DNA of 13,257 bases from NCBI GenBank assembly GCA_018400565.1, contig JAGYMP010000199.1:1-13257 (forward strand), read 5' to 3'. The notes under the pieces were generated by a model. It made no database searches and was not told the origin of the DNA. It worked only from the letters and a program-made list of their open reading frames with translations. Every line of letters starts with the position of its first letter. The stretch's first letter is position 1. Shown one piece after another: positions 1 to 7,108 of this stretch. The position numbers were made by a program, and so were the translations under genes. The DNA is from Bacilli bacterium (GTDB taxonomy: Bacteria > Bacillota_I > Bacilli_A > Izemoplasmatales > Hujiaoplasmataceae).

Positions 1-1
1 C

Positions 2-946
2 GGTGTCGTCGGCGAATTGGAAGAAAGCGACGATGTCATCGCACCTTCCGAAGAATCAAGCCAATCAGGCAACACATCTTCACACACGCCCGCGACCCCG
101 GCTGCCCGTAAATTTGCCAGCGACAATGACATCGAATTAGAAGACGTTGATGCCACGGGTGAAGACGGACGGGTGCTCAAAGCGGATATCGTCGATCATC
201 TCGCACAATCGCATCAGACAGAAACTGAAGTGACCGTGAAAACCAGGGAAAATGACAGACGCGAGGATATCTCATCGCTGAGAAAAACAATTGTCGAAAC
301 AATGTCGACATCCAAAAAAGTCATTCCCCATTCCACACTGATGGATGACGCCGTGGTCGATGACTTAGTCAAGTTGCGGGATGAACACAAGGAAGACGCG
401 AAAAAAGAAGACGTCAAGTTGACATACTTGCCCTTCATCATCAAAGCATTATCCAAAACCATTGATAAATATCCGAAATTCAACGCATCATTCGACCATG
501 AAAACAAGCAAATCATATACCGGGCGCATCAACATATCGGAATCGCCGTTGACACCGAAAACGGCCTGATCGTTCCGAACATCAAAGATGCGGACGCGTT
601 GGGTATCTATCCGCTCGCAAATGAAATCGAACGTCTAGCGACCCTCTCGCAAAACAGAAAAATTCAGATGGACGATCTGAGCGGCGGCACTATTTCCATC
701 ACAAATTTCGGGGCGCTCGGTTCGAAAACGGGCACACCGATCATCAAACATCCCGAAGTCGCTATTTTGGGCATCGGGAAAATCGAGAAAAAACCAATCG
801 TCCGTGACGATGAGATCGTGGCCGCTTACGTGTTGCCACTGTCGATCACCTTCGATCACCGCATCATCGACGGTGCGGACGCCGGCCGATTCATGAACAC
901 TCTGAAAAATTATCTGATGGATCCAATGCACCTTCTCTTCTCTTAG
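2..946 (+). CDS. pdhC: Dihydrolipoamide acyltransferase (E2) of a 2-oxoacid dehydrogenase, 5' truncated by window edge
   Basis: This is the E2 core enzyme that moves the acyl group from lipoyl-lysine to CoA in the pyruvate (or a related 2-oxoacid) dehydrogenase complex. The frame is open from base 2 (GVVGE...), so the gene begins upstream and the lipoyl domain is almost wholly outside the window. A Ser/Thr/Pro-rich linker (about nt 50-95) leads to a peripheral subunit-binding domain (about nt 92-202: AARKFASDNDIEL, then GEDGRVLKADI). The C-terminal catalytic domain follows, with the active-site motif DHRIIDG at nt 854-874 (His codon at 857-859). The protein ends at TAG just before a terminator. 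The pyruvate assignment is inferred from the commonest arrangement in this group; branched-chain or acetoin dehydrogenase E2 cannot be excluded without the E1 genes. A lipoate ligase is encoded convergently next door, which fits. Confidence 0.9.
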   Translation, partial: GVVGELEESDDVIAPSEESSQSGNTSSHTPATPAARKFASDNDIELEDVDATGEDGRVLKADIVDHLAQSHQTETEVTVKTRENDRREDISSLRKTIVETMSTSKKVIPHSTLMDDAVVDDLVKLRDEHKEDAKKEDVKLTYLPFIIKALSKTIDKYPKFNASFDHENKQIIYRAHQHIGIAVDTENGLIVPNIKDADALGIYPLANEIERLATLSQNRKIQMDDLSGGTISITNFGALGSKTGTPIIKHPEVAILGIGKIEKKPIVRDDEIVAAYVLPLSITFDHRIIDGADAGRFMNTLKNYLMDPMHLLFS

Positions 947-964
947 TCCGTTATGGACATATAG

Positions 965-1004
965 AAAAACACCCTAACCGGTTTTGACCGGAAGGGTGTT
1001 TTTT
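965..1004. terminator. Bidirectional intrinsic terminator between E2 and lplA
   Basis: An outer stem ACACCCT (969-975) pairs with AGGGTGT (993-999), and an inner CCGG/CCGG (978-981, 988-991) encloses a TTTTGA loop. A T run (999-1004) follows on the + strand. An A run (965-969) precedes it, which gives U residues on the - strand. It lies between two convergent stop codons and can end both transcripts. Confidence 0.88.
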
Positions 1005-1035
1005 GATTGCATCCCTGTTTATAGTCACAAACCAA

Positions 1036-1941
1036 TCAGGTGGTTTTACGTTTGTCGATGAATGACGTGTATGCTCCCGACATAAACCGCAAGCCTTCGA
1101 GTTGTTCATAATCATCGTTTTCCGGTTGAGCACCGGCAATGATGCCGTGGTTAATTTCAAGTTTGATGCGTTCACCGCCAACATTGACATCTGTCGTAAA
1201 ACGCGGTGTTTTGCCGTAATTCCATGTCCATGCATGGTATTTTTCTTTGGAGAGTTTATGGACATCATCCATAAAGGAATCCGGGGCAACCCATGTTTGA
1301 TGCTTTTCATTCAGCCGTGCGATGTATCGTTTGAAAAAGTCGCTCGTGAACGTCTCTGCATCCGCATAATTGGCGATCATATCTTTGATGTTTGTGACGC
1401 TGCGTTTGTCCGACAAAACCTGATGACCGCGTGCATCGATTTTCCCGGCTTGATGGAGCCCCTGTTCGATCATCCCAAGGTCGGTGTCAAAAAGCAGCGT
1501 TCCGTGATGCATGAGGCGATGATTCGCAAAGGCCTGGGCGTTGCCGGAAATTTTCTTATCGCCGGACATGAGATGACTTTTCGGCACGAAAGTTGTGTTA
1601 ACCCCCATGTCGCCCAACGTGTCGATCACCGGCTTGAGAAAATATCGGTAGTCGTTGATCTTATGTTTGTAATCGCGGGTGATGTGGGTGAAATTGAGTG
1701 TGCCTTCATCCATGAAAATGGTGCCGCCGCCGGATATCCGTCTTAACACAGGGATATCATGTGTTTTTGCATAATCATGGTCGATCTCCAAAAACGGGTT
1801 TTGGTTGCGACCGACGATGAATGCGGGCTTGCTGCGCCAGACATAAACGATATCCTCATCCGTCGGCGGATTACGGAACATGGTTTCCTCGAAAGCCAAT
1901 GCCTCCCGTGGGGTGGTCAGGAACGGTTCAACGATCAGCAT
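1036..1941 (-). CDS. lplA: Lipoate-protein ligase A family protein
   Basis: LplA activates lipoate (or octanoate) with ATP and attaches it to the lysine of lipoyl domains such as that of E2. The 301-residue protein shows the family motifs in order: RRISGGGT at 67-74 (lipoate/adenylate-binding loop), KKISGNAQ at 129-136 with the likely catalytic Lys130, and HHGTLL at 145-150. A C-terminal accessory domain follows from about residue 230. Length and architecture match bacterial LplA/LplJ enzymes. The usual His-Asp after the SGGG loop is Met-Asp here (IFMDEG), a mild deviation. The start ATG lies 3 nt after the pepC stop with no strong SD, so translation is probably coupled to pepC. It ends convergently with the E2 gene, whose product is a natural substrate. 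An octanoyl-transferase variant of the family is a less likely alternative. Confidence 0.9.
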   Translation of the reverse strand: MLIVEPFLTTPREALAFEETMFRNPPTDEDIVYVWRSKPAFIVGRNQNPFLEIDHDYAKTHDIPVLRRISGGGTIFMDEGTLNFTHITRDYKHKINDYRYFLKPVIDTLGDMGVNTTFVPKSHLMSGDKKISGNAQAFANHRLMHHGTLLFDTDLGMIEQGLHQAGKIDARGHQVLSDKRSVTNIKDMIANYADAETFTSDFFKRYIARLNEKHQTWVAPDSFMDDVHKLSKEKYHAWTWNYGKTPRFTTDVNVGGERIKLEINHGIIAGAQPENDDYEQLEGLRFMSGAYTSFIDKRKTT

Positions 1942-1944
1942 GAT

Positions 1945-3258
1945 TCAAAGCGCGAGCGATCCCATCGGATCCCAGGGTTTGAGATGGATGATTTCTTTGT
2001 CTAAGGCTTTCGTTTGTTTTTTAGTGAGATATTTTTTGTTGATGACGGCCTGATAGACATATTTGTCAAACCAGGAATCTGATGCGAGATAATAACCTTT
2101 GTCGCCGGCTTTCTCACCCCAGCTGTTTTCGATCTTCCATTTCGTGGGTTTGCCTTCCAATTCGGAATAACCGGTCAAGACCATGGCATGGTTCATCTGA
2201 CTGTGTCCGTAATCAAGCATCTCGGCCTTTGACAAGGTAAGATCGAATCCGAAGATGTCTTCGTAATCATAACGGTCATCGGCCCAGATGCCTTTTTTCC
2301 TGTCACCATAATAAGCCACGTCGCATCCAAACCAGACGACTTCGTCATCATCAAGTTGTTCAAGGATCAATGCCTTCACTTCGTCCATCGGCAGGTTAAG
2401 GTGAGTGATTTGTTTCCCTTCGGCGACGTTACCGAGATAATCAACTGTGTAATTGTTATAAAACGGCTTGTCATCGGTCGGAGCGTTAATGATGCTGATA
2501 TAATCATCCAAGATGCCACCGATGTATTCGTTGTAAAATTCAAGCGGCGTCAGCTTCGTGTCAATATGATACGTGTCATCTTTGTCTACATACTCGAAAT
2601 GGAAAGTTTTGGGCGGTGTCCCGAAATTACTCACAAGAAATGCGTAGAGGTCTTCGAGCGTCTGTGTTTTCTTTGCATCCTTTTTGTCGGGATGTTTGCG
2701 TGCATACGCCACGTATTGGCGTAATTTGACATTGATGAATTGGTTCATCACGCGCGTGTTCGAGCTGCTCGTCGTTTCATCCATGGCCTCTTTTTGAACC
2801 AGGCCGTATTTTTTCACGAGCGAAACGAACATGTCCCATTGGCCGCCGTCCTGGATGCCTGTCCTCACAATGTGTTGCAGAGTGCGGTCATCCTTGTCAG
2901 CGTCAAGAAAATCGTCGACACTTTCCAAAAAATAGTTGATCTTCTCCAGTTTGTCATAAAATGCGACGTAATTCTGTGATAACTCAAATGATTTAAGGTT
3001 GTACTTTTTCGCAATGATCTCACGGAGCACATTGAGTCCTGCGAACAACCAGCACCGTCCGCTTTTCTTTTGGTTCGTGACCGGCAACGTTTTGATCTCT
3101 TTGGAAAAACGGAACGTCGACTTGGCCGCGTTTTCCTGTTTCAGACCGATTTTAGCTAGATCGCTATCTGTGAGCGCGCGTTTCAGGGTCTTGTGCTGGA
3201 TGTCTTCACTGAGTGATTTATCCCAGTTTTTTAATGTCTCTTTTTTGATGGGTTTCAT
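1945..3258 (-). CDS. pepC: Aminopeptidase C / bleomycin hydrolase family cysteine peptidase (C1B)
   Basis: This is a cytosolic papain-fold aminopeptidase that trims peptides from the N-terminus; the family forms barrel-shaped hexamers. The 437 residues carry the full catalytic set: Gln63 (oxyanion hole) and Cys69 in QKKSGRCW, His357 in MNHAMVLTGY, and Asn378 in KIENSWG. The C-terminal tail reads LKPWDPMGSLAL. In this family the tail reaches into the active site and limits the enzyme to aminopeptidase action. No signal peptide is seen, and the length is normal for the family. The start is fixed by a perfect AGGAGG (3266-3271) 7 nt upstream of the ATG. It is followed after 3 nt by lplA, so the two form an operon. 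No convincing promoter lies in the 33 nt before it; the nearest strong one is at 3705-3733, ahead of the corA remnant. Confidence 0.95.
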   Translation of the reverse strand: MKPIKKETLKNWDKSLSEDIQHKTLKRALTDSDLAKIGLKQENAAKSTFRFSKEIKTLPVTNQKKSGRCWLFAGLNVLREIIAKKYNLKSFELSQNYVAFYDKLEKINYFLESVDDFLDADKDDRTLQHIVRTGIQDGGQWDMFVSLVKKYGLVQKEAMDETTSSSNTRVMNQFINVKLRQYVAYARKHPDKKDAKKTQTLEDLYAFLVSNFGTPPKTFHFEYVDKDDTYHIDTKLTPLEFYNEYIGGILDDYISIINAPTDDKPFYNNYTVDYLGNVAEGKQITHLNLPMDEVKALILEQLDDDEVVWFGCDVAYYGDRKKGIWADDRYDYEDIFGFDLTLSKAEMLDYGHSQMNHAMVLTGYSELEGKPTKWKIENSWGEKAGDKGYYLASDSWFDKYVYQAVINKKYLTKKQTKALDKEIIHLKPWDPMGSLAL

Positions 3259-3265
3259 GTGTTTT

Positions 3266-3271
3266 CCTCCT
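3266..3271 (-). promoter_or_regulatory. Strong Shine-Dalgarno site of pepC
   Basis: AGGAGG lies 7 nt before the pepC ATG (3258-3256). It fixes the start codon and shows that pepC is initiated independently of the upstream corA fragment. Confidence 0.85.
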
Positions 3272-3291
3272 AGGAAATAGCGTATATGTAT

Positions 3292-3620
3292 TTAACTGAA
3301 TATTGGATAGTCGGATAGTGATGATTGAGGCATCCGCTGTTTTGTCATTTCAATTATCTTCACATGCAGACGGTCAAACAGATTGCTCAAGAACTTCGTT
3401 TTTTTTCTCTGGGGCACATGGAGAAGATCCTCAATGATCAATGGATCGATGTCAAATTCCTGACAAATCGTTTCAATTCTTTCTTCATCAGACAATCCAT
3501 TGACTTGCACGTGTGTGACATCGGCCGTTTCGAGTGGGCTGTGATGATCACTTTCGTCCACATGCCCCGTACGATCGAACCCGAAGGCACGGGCACGGGT
3601 TTATGAGGGTTTTGTTCCAT
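3292..3620 (-). pseudogene. corA: Decayed N-terminal fragment of a CorA-type Mg2+/Co2+ transporter
   Basis: CorA is a pentameric magnesium channel of about 310-350 residues with two C-terminal membrane helices and a GMN motif. Only about the first 100 residues of the cytoplasmic domain can be recognised here. One frame, from ATG 3620, gives KPVPVPSGSIVRG, matching the K-x-x-PPGTLV start of many CorA proteins. Another frame (readable from GTG 3561 to a TAA at 3292) gives VTHVQVNGLSDEE, then IDPLIIEDLLHVPQRKK, matching the family's TWINVDGL and HPLxxEDxxxxxQRPK blocks. The two pieces are joined only by a frameshift, with the stretch between them shortened. The membrane part is absent before pepC begins. 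It is therefore a remnant rather than a working transporter. A genuine small protein of 89 residues from the GTG is the alternative but seems unlikely. Confidence 0.7.
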
Positions 3621-3704
3621 GTCCGTGTTGGAATCTTTTGCTGGCAAATGGAAAAAATAAGGTTTTTATTGAACGACCACTTTTAAAATGATACGGTTAA
3701 TGTC

Positions 3705-3733
3705 ATTATACATCGCTAAGGGGTTTGTGGCAA
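3705..3733 (-). promoter_or_regulatory. Near-consensus sigma-A-type promoter ahead of the corA remnant / pepC-lplA
   Basis: On the - strand, a -35 box TTGCCA (3728-3733, 5 of 6 consensus) is separated by 17 nt from a perfect -10 TATAAT (3705-3710), which puts the transcript start near 3698. It sits just downstream of the kinase gene and reads into the corA fragment. No terminator is visible between it and pepC, so it may be the working promoter of pepC-lplA. Confidence 0.7.
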
Positions 3734-3758
3734 TCCCATTTAATCATTGTCTTGTTGT

Positions 3759-4433
3759 TTATGCTTTTTTGCCAAGGTGAAAATATTCTTCCACAGCATG
3801 TATTTTTTCATCGATCGGTTCATCGATAGATTTTCTCTCAATCACGGGAAATCCCGTGTGTCTGAAAGCATCGATTTTCTCTTGGCGGTTAACATAACTG
3901 ACAATGTCCTTATAGTGGCTGATGGCCTGTTCGGGATTGTCCATGTTTTTCAATACCTTTAGTAAGAACTGTTTATCGGCATCGGGTCGTTTGAAAAAAC
4001 TTTCGGTGGCAATCTCCGGCGTGGCGACCATATAGACCACATGATCGGGAGCCGCGATTTCCTTTAACACATCATGGGGGATGTTTGTATCGACGATGAT
4101 TTTTTTATCATCATGTGTGAGCGACACAAGTTCCATGATTTCAAATTCAATCAATTCCCTGGCAGTGTCTTCCATCCATGCATCATAAGTTTCTTTGCTG
4201 CGGCTGACATATGCTTCCCAACCGTCCATTGTTTTGAAATAATTCATGTTTGGATGCGTTTTTGGTGTCGTCAGTGACAAAAATTTATTGAATCCGTAAT
4301 TTTCACCGCAAAGAATCATGTCATATTTTTCTGCCAATGCTTTGCAGACAGTTGATTTTCCCGCATAGGCGGTACCGTTGATGAAATAGACATTCCGCAT
4401 ATGGTGCTTGATGATTGTGTTGTTGATGTACAT
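3759..4433 (-). CDS. P-loop kinase-like NTPase of unknown substrate
   Basis: A 224-residue soluble protein that I do not recognise as a named family. Residues 14-28 (NVYFINGTAYAGKST) form a beta strand plus Walker A loop (GxxxxGKST, 20-28). IIVDTN at 112-117 looks like a Walker B strand. FFKRPDADKQ near 146-155 could be the Arg-containing lid of a small nucleoside- or shikimate-kinase-like enzyme. The start chosen is the ATG at 4433, because AGGAG (4441-4445) lies 7 nt upstream; the open frame runs 20 codons further up but without an SD. The gene stands alone: the tRNA-Leu(GAG) terminator lies upstream, and the promoter of the corA remnant begins about 25 nt past its stop. A small-molecule phosphotransferase is a fold-level inference only. 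Confidence 0.8.
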   Translation of the reverse strand: MYINNTIIKHHMRNVYFINGTAYAGKSTVCKALAEKYDMILCGENYGFNKFLSLTTPKTHPNMNYFKTMDGWEAYVSRSKETYDAWMEDTARELIEFEIMELVSLTHDDKKIIVDTNIPHDVLKEIAAPDHVVYMVATPEIATESFFKRPDADKQFLLKVLKNMDNPEQAISHYKDIVSYVNRQEKIDAFRHTGFPVIERKSIDEPIDEKIHAVEEYFHLGKKA

Positions 4434-4552
4434 TGGGTTGCTCCTTTTCATGGTGTGTGATGTGATGATGATTGAGGGAAGGGATGTTGGCAAGCATTCT
4501 TCTATCCGTTTACCGTTCGCATCCTTGTGCTGTTCTTCTCTTCTCTGAGATT

Positions 4553-4587
4553 AAAAAAGCTCCAGACTGAAAAACAGCCCGAAGCTT
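4553..4587 (-). terminator. Intrinsic terminator after tRNA-Leu(GAG)
   Basis: On the - strand a 13-bp stem (4575-4587 with 4557-4569, three G-T wobbles) with a TTTTT loop is followed by six T residues (4553-4558). It begins 13 nt after the CCA end of the tRNA. Confidence 0.88.
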
Positions 4588-4599
4588 ACTCAACGCATA

Positions 4600-4685
4600 T
4601 GGTGCGGTTGATGGGAGTTGAACCCACACGTCCGTTTGGACACTACCCCCTCAAAGTAGCGCGTCTACCATTCCGCCACAACCGC
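4600..4685 (-). tRNA. tRNA-Leu(GAG)
   Basis: This is an 86-nt gene with encoded CCA. The acceptor stem is GCGGTTG/CAACCGC with discriminator A. The anticodon stem is CTACT/GGTAG with one T-G wobble, around the loop TTGAGGG (anticodon GAG, reading CUC/CUU). A long variable arm (GTCC-AAAC-GGAC) is typical of class II tRNAs, and the T arm has loop TTCAACT. It lies 26 nt after the pfp stop. It could be processed from the pfp transcript or use a weak -10 (TTATAC, 4697-4702). It is nearly identical to tRNA-Leu(CAG) at 7109-7193 outside the anticodon and variable arms. Confidence 0.96.
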
Positions 4686-4692
4686 ATGATTT

Positions 4693-4713
4693 GCCCGTAT
4701 AACGGGCGTTTTT
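4693..4713 (+). terminator. Hairpin with + strand T run between pfp and tRNA-Leu
   Basis: GCCCGT (4693-4698), loop ATA and ACGGGC (4702-4707) are followed by G and TTTTT on the + strand, touching the pfp stop codon. As a terminator it works only for + strand (antisense) transcription. On the - strand the hairpin is followed by AAATCAT and would not terminate. Confidence 0.5.
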
Positions 4714-5926
4714 ATTCGATTTTCGAGAATTGCTGGATGCCAGCTTTGAAGATGGCCGGATGTTCACCGGCAATCAAGGGTTTTGCATAATCGATGAAGG
4801 CTTTCGTGACATGATTGCCATTTTTGTTGATCATCGATGCCGGCATTTTTCTTTCCAGGTTCGCACAGGCTGAGAGATCGAGCAACTTATATTCGATTTC
4901 ATAGGGATCGTTGCTTTTGCGTTGCATCGTCACAACCTTGTTGGTCGTGCCGGCGGCCACATGTTTGACGGCTTCGCGTCCAACCCGGATGGCTTCGTTG
5001 ACATCCGTGAGGCTTTGGATGTGTGATGCCGCGCGTTGCGTCGAACCGAATTCGACCGATCGTGAGGGAATGCCCAAATCAGCCGTGACGGCTGCTGCGA
5101 GTTTGGAACTCACGCCGCCGAGTTGGAAATGACCGAATGCATCTTTGAGACCGGAACTCGATGACACATAGATGCCCTCTTCGTTTCTGATACCCTCGGA
5201 AACGGCCACGAGGCATTGCTTCCGTTTGGCATAAATACGCTTGATATCGTTTTTGTAACGATCGATTGAAAAGGGGACCTCTGGTAAGTATATCAAATCA
5301 GGGCCGTATCCGTCAAGTCCCGCGAGTGCGGACGATGCGGTCAACCATCCGGCATGACGTCCCATGATCTCAGCGATCGTGACTTTGCTTTTGGGATAAG
5401 CAATCATGTCCCGGCCGATTTCCATCATCGTGTTGGCCACATATTTGGCCGCAGACCCGTATCCGGGCGTGTGATCAAAATGAGGCAGATCGTTGTCGAT
5501 CGTTTTCGGAACACCCATGATGTAACAATCGTAATCGATTTGATCCATGTATTCAGCGATTTTTTTGCATGTATCCATTGAATCGTTACCGCCGTTGTAT
5601 AAGAAATAACGAATGTTGTATTTTTTGAAGATATAAAGCAAACGGACATACGTCGAATCGTCCTTGCGAAAATCCTCGAGTTTATGCCTGATTGAACCGA
5701 ATGCGGCCCCCGGGGTGTGTTTCAGAAGTTCGATGTCTTCTTCTGATTGCTCATTCAAAAAGATAAAATCCTCATTCAGCGCACCGACGATACCGTGTCG
5801 CATTGCGATCACATCTTCGATCTGGGGATGTTTTTTCGCTTCATCAAAAACACCGTAAGCGCTGGCGTTGATGACTGCCGTCGGTCCACCGGATTGTCCA
5901 TACAAGAGATTACCTTTGAGCTTCAA
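4712..5926 (-). CDS. pfp: Pyrophosphate-dependent 6-phosphofructokinase (TTG start)
   Basis: Phosphorylates fructose 6-phosphate to the 1,6-bisphosphate using PPi, reversibly, in glycolysis/gluconeogenesis. With the start proposed here the protein has 404 residues. GQSGGPT (10-16) is the phosphate-donor loop. GGNDS (112-116) and PKTIDND (140-146) carry the Asp and Lys at the two positions that block ATP and favour PPi; ATP enzymes have Gly there (GGDGS, PGTIDND). MGRHAGWLT (188-196) is the sugar-phosphate segment. The frame is open to 6058, but the promoter (-10 at 5964-5969) lies inside that stretch and family members start around KGNLLxGQSGGPT. TTG at 5926 has GGGAG (5934-5938) 7 nt upstream and gives that N-terminus. 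The first acidic residue of the usual GGDDS is Asn here. tRNA-Leu(GAG) follows after 26 nt. Confidence 0.92.
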   Translation of the reverse strand: MKLKGNLLYGQSGGPTAVINASAYGVFDEAKKHPQIEDVIAMRHGIVGALNEDFIFLNEQSEEDIELLKHTPGAAFGSIRHKLEDFRKDDSTYVRLLYIFKKYNIRYFLYNGGNDSMDTCKKIAEYMDQIDYDCYIMGVPKTIDNDLPHFDHTPGYGSAAKYVANTMMEIGRDMIAYPKSKVTIAEIMGRHAGWLTASSALAGLDGYGPDLIYLPEVPFSIDRYKNDIKRIYAKRKQCLVAVSEGIRNEEGIYVSSSSGLKDAFGHFQLGGVSSKLAAAVTADLGIPSRSVEFGSTQRAASHIQSLTDVNEAIRVGREAVKHVAAGTTNKVVTMQRKSNDPYEIEYKLLDLSACANLERKMPASMINKNGNHVTKAFIDYAKPLIAGEHPAIFKAGIQQFSKIE

Positions 5927-5933
5927 AAAATCA

Positions 5934-5938
5934 CTCCC
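5934..5938 (-). promoter_or_regulatory. Shine-Dalgarno site deciding the pfp TTG start
   Basis: GGGAG ends 7 nt before the TTG at 5926. No ATG lies between the promoter and the first conserved residues, so this site supports initiation at TTG. Confidence 0.65.
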
Positions 5939-5963
5939 GCTAGCGGATTTGCTTTCAAAAATT

Positions 5964-5992
5964 ATTTTACCACAATTCAAAAGAAATTTCCA
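5964..5992 (-). promoter_or_regulatory. Promoter of pfp (extended -10)
   Basis: On the - strand, -35 TGGAAA (5987-5992) is separated by 17 nt from -10 TAAAAT (5964-5969), which is preceded by TGG to give an extended TGnTAAAAT. The predicted start near 5957 leaves a leader of about 30 nt. Confidence 0.65.
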
Positions 5993-6066
5993 TTGAAATC
6001 GGCTGTTTTTTGCAAAAGAATGGGATTGTCTCAGCATTACCGGACAACGGAGCAACATCTTGGTGT

Positions 6067-7047
6067 TCAGATGTTTTTTATTTTATTTAAACCCTTGTCC
6101 AATGACCTGATATCCTCTACGGACATGCCGATGAATTGCATGGCTTTAAGGAGCGGATAGCGACCCGGCACGGGAAATGCTGTTTCTTTGTCTGAATAAG
6201 ATGAGAGCAATGCCCGCGCTTCATCATTGTTGAGCACATGATGAAGCGAATGGTTGACGGATAAATATGGATCGTATGCATCATGATATGCACTCACTCG
6301 GTGGGCTTGCGATTTTCCTGAAAAAACATCGTCCAACCAGGTTACGGCGTCATCAAACCATGCGGGTGTCCGTGAACAGATGTCGGGATTGTTCTTGCCG
6401 ATCATTTCCTCGGTCGCAAGCGAGAATCCATGGTTTGCGTATGCATAGACATGTGCCTCGTATTGCAAATGGAAATCATTCAGTTTCGTGATGAATGCCA
6501 ATTGGTTCTCAATCGGGACAACAGGGTCATTCCTCGATGCGAACACAAACACGGGCGGGGTGCCACGGTTTATTTTTTCCACTGTCCCCGGAAACGATGC
6601 ATCCATGGCCTTGGCTGCTTGTTCGAGTGTGACCGCATAACCCAGCATAACCGCATCCGGTTTTTCCCCGGACATGGTCGCTGCGGCGCTCGCGAGATGA
6701 CCGCCGGCCGAAAACCCGATGACACCGATGTTGTTGTCGATGATGTTCCACGATGTACTTCGTTGTTTGATCTGCTGCATGGCAGCCTCATAATCGTTTA
6801 AGGGATTGGGCCATGTTTTATGCTCACCGACTGAATAGCGCAACACAAACGCATGATACCCTTTCGTGTTGAACGCCAAAGCTATGGGTTCTGCTTCCCT
6901 GTCTGAACAAAAATCATACCCGCCGCCGGGTAAAATCAACACAGCGGGTCGTTTTTCCGTGAACCTGAATTCGTTGCCGCAGGGAAGGACGTACGTCTCT
7001 AATCGAACATCTCTTTTTTTGTTTAAGACAATCGTTTCATGAATCAT
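6067..7047 (-). CDS. Alpha/beta-hydrolase, esterase/acetylxylan-esterase-like
   Basis: A 326-residue cytosolic hydrolase with no signal peptide. LPGGGY (39-44) matches the oxyanion loop (usually HGGGY) of the BD-FAE/acetyl-esterase type. GFSAGG (111-116) holds the nucleophile Ser113, Asp174 lies in SRNDPVVP, and His206 in ANHGF completes the triad. Likely role: deacetylation of sugars or hydrolysis of another carboxylic ester; the substrate is unknown. About 80 residues after the catalytic domain (244-326) form an extra, mostly helical tail (LSVNHSLHHVLNNDEARALL, PGRYPLLKAMQFIGMSVEDI). The open frame continues upstream through tRNA-Leu(CAG), but that part is not coding. ATG 7047 is the first sensible start; its SD is weak, and GTG 7065 is an alternative. 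The tRNA terminator lies only 25 nt upstream, so the source of its transcription is unclear. pfp follows with its own promoter. Confidence 0.88.
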   Translation of the reverse strand: MIHETIVLNKKRDVRLETYVLPCGNEFRFTEKRPAVLILPGGGYDFCSDREAEPIALAFNTKGYHAFVLRYSVGEHKTWPNPLNDYEAAMQQIKQRSTSWNIIDNNIGVIGFSAGGHLASAAATMSGEKPDAVMLGYAVTLEQAAKAMDASFPGTVEKINRGTPPVFVFASRNDPVVPIENQLAFITKLNDFHLQYEAHVYAYANHGFSLATEEMIGKNNPDICSRTPAWFDDAVTWLDDVFSGKSQAHRVSAYHDAYDPYLSVNHSLHHVLNNDEARALLSSYSDKETAFPVPGRYPLLKAMQFIGMSVEDIRSLDKGLNKIKNI

Positions 7048-7071
7048 CGTTCCACAACCTTTCACTTTAAT

Positions 7072-7096
7072 AAAAACCCACGTCACGAGACGTGGG
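7072..7096 (-). terminator. Intrinsic terminator after tRNA-Leu(CAG)
   Basis: On the - strand, the perfect 8-bp stem CCCACGTC/GACGTGGG (7089-7096 with 7077-7084) with a 4-nt loop is followed by TTTTTATT. It starts 12 nt after the tRNA CCA end and lies 25 nt upstream of the hydrolase ATG. Confidence 0.9.
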
Positions 7097-7108
7097 TGAT
7101 TTGATGTC

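Noticed and set aside
1102..1746. Long + strand open frame of 214 codons opposite lplA
   Set aside because: It is the antisense shadow of a clear LplA coding region, with no SD and no recognisable motifs.
3438..3647. 69-codon - strand frame as a separate gene
   Set aside because: Its first part is the shifted N-terminal piece of the corA remnant and the rest is out of frame; the TTG start has no SD.
4434..4493. 20-residue N-terminal extension of the P-loop kinase frame
   Set aside because: AGGAG sits 7 nt before ATG 4433, and no SD supports the upstream start.
4434..4552. Possible kinase promoter (TTGCCA with a CATCAT -10 at 17 nt)
   Set aside because: The -10 fits poorly and nothing else supports it; the 120-nt gap shows no other clear signal.
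5927..6058. 44-residue N-terminal extension of the pfp frame
   Set aside because: It overlaps the predicted pfp promoter, has no SD at its ATG, and the extra residues do not resemble the family N-terminus.
6053..6085. AT-rich hairpin AACATCT/AGATGTT followed by T-rich DNA on the + strand at the end of the hydrolase gene
   Set aside because: The stem is weak and points away from the gene; the T-rich stretch is the complement of Lys/Asn/Ile codons at the end of the protein, so it is probably chance.
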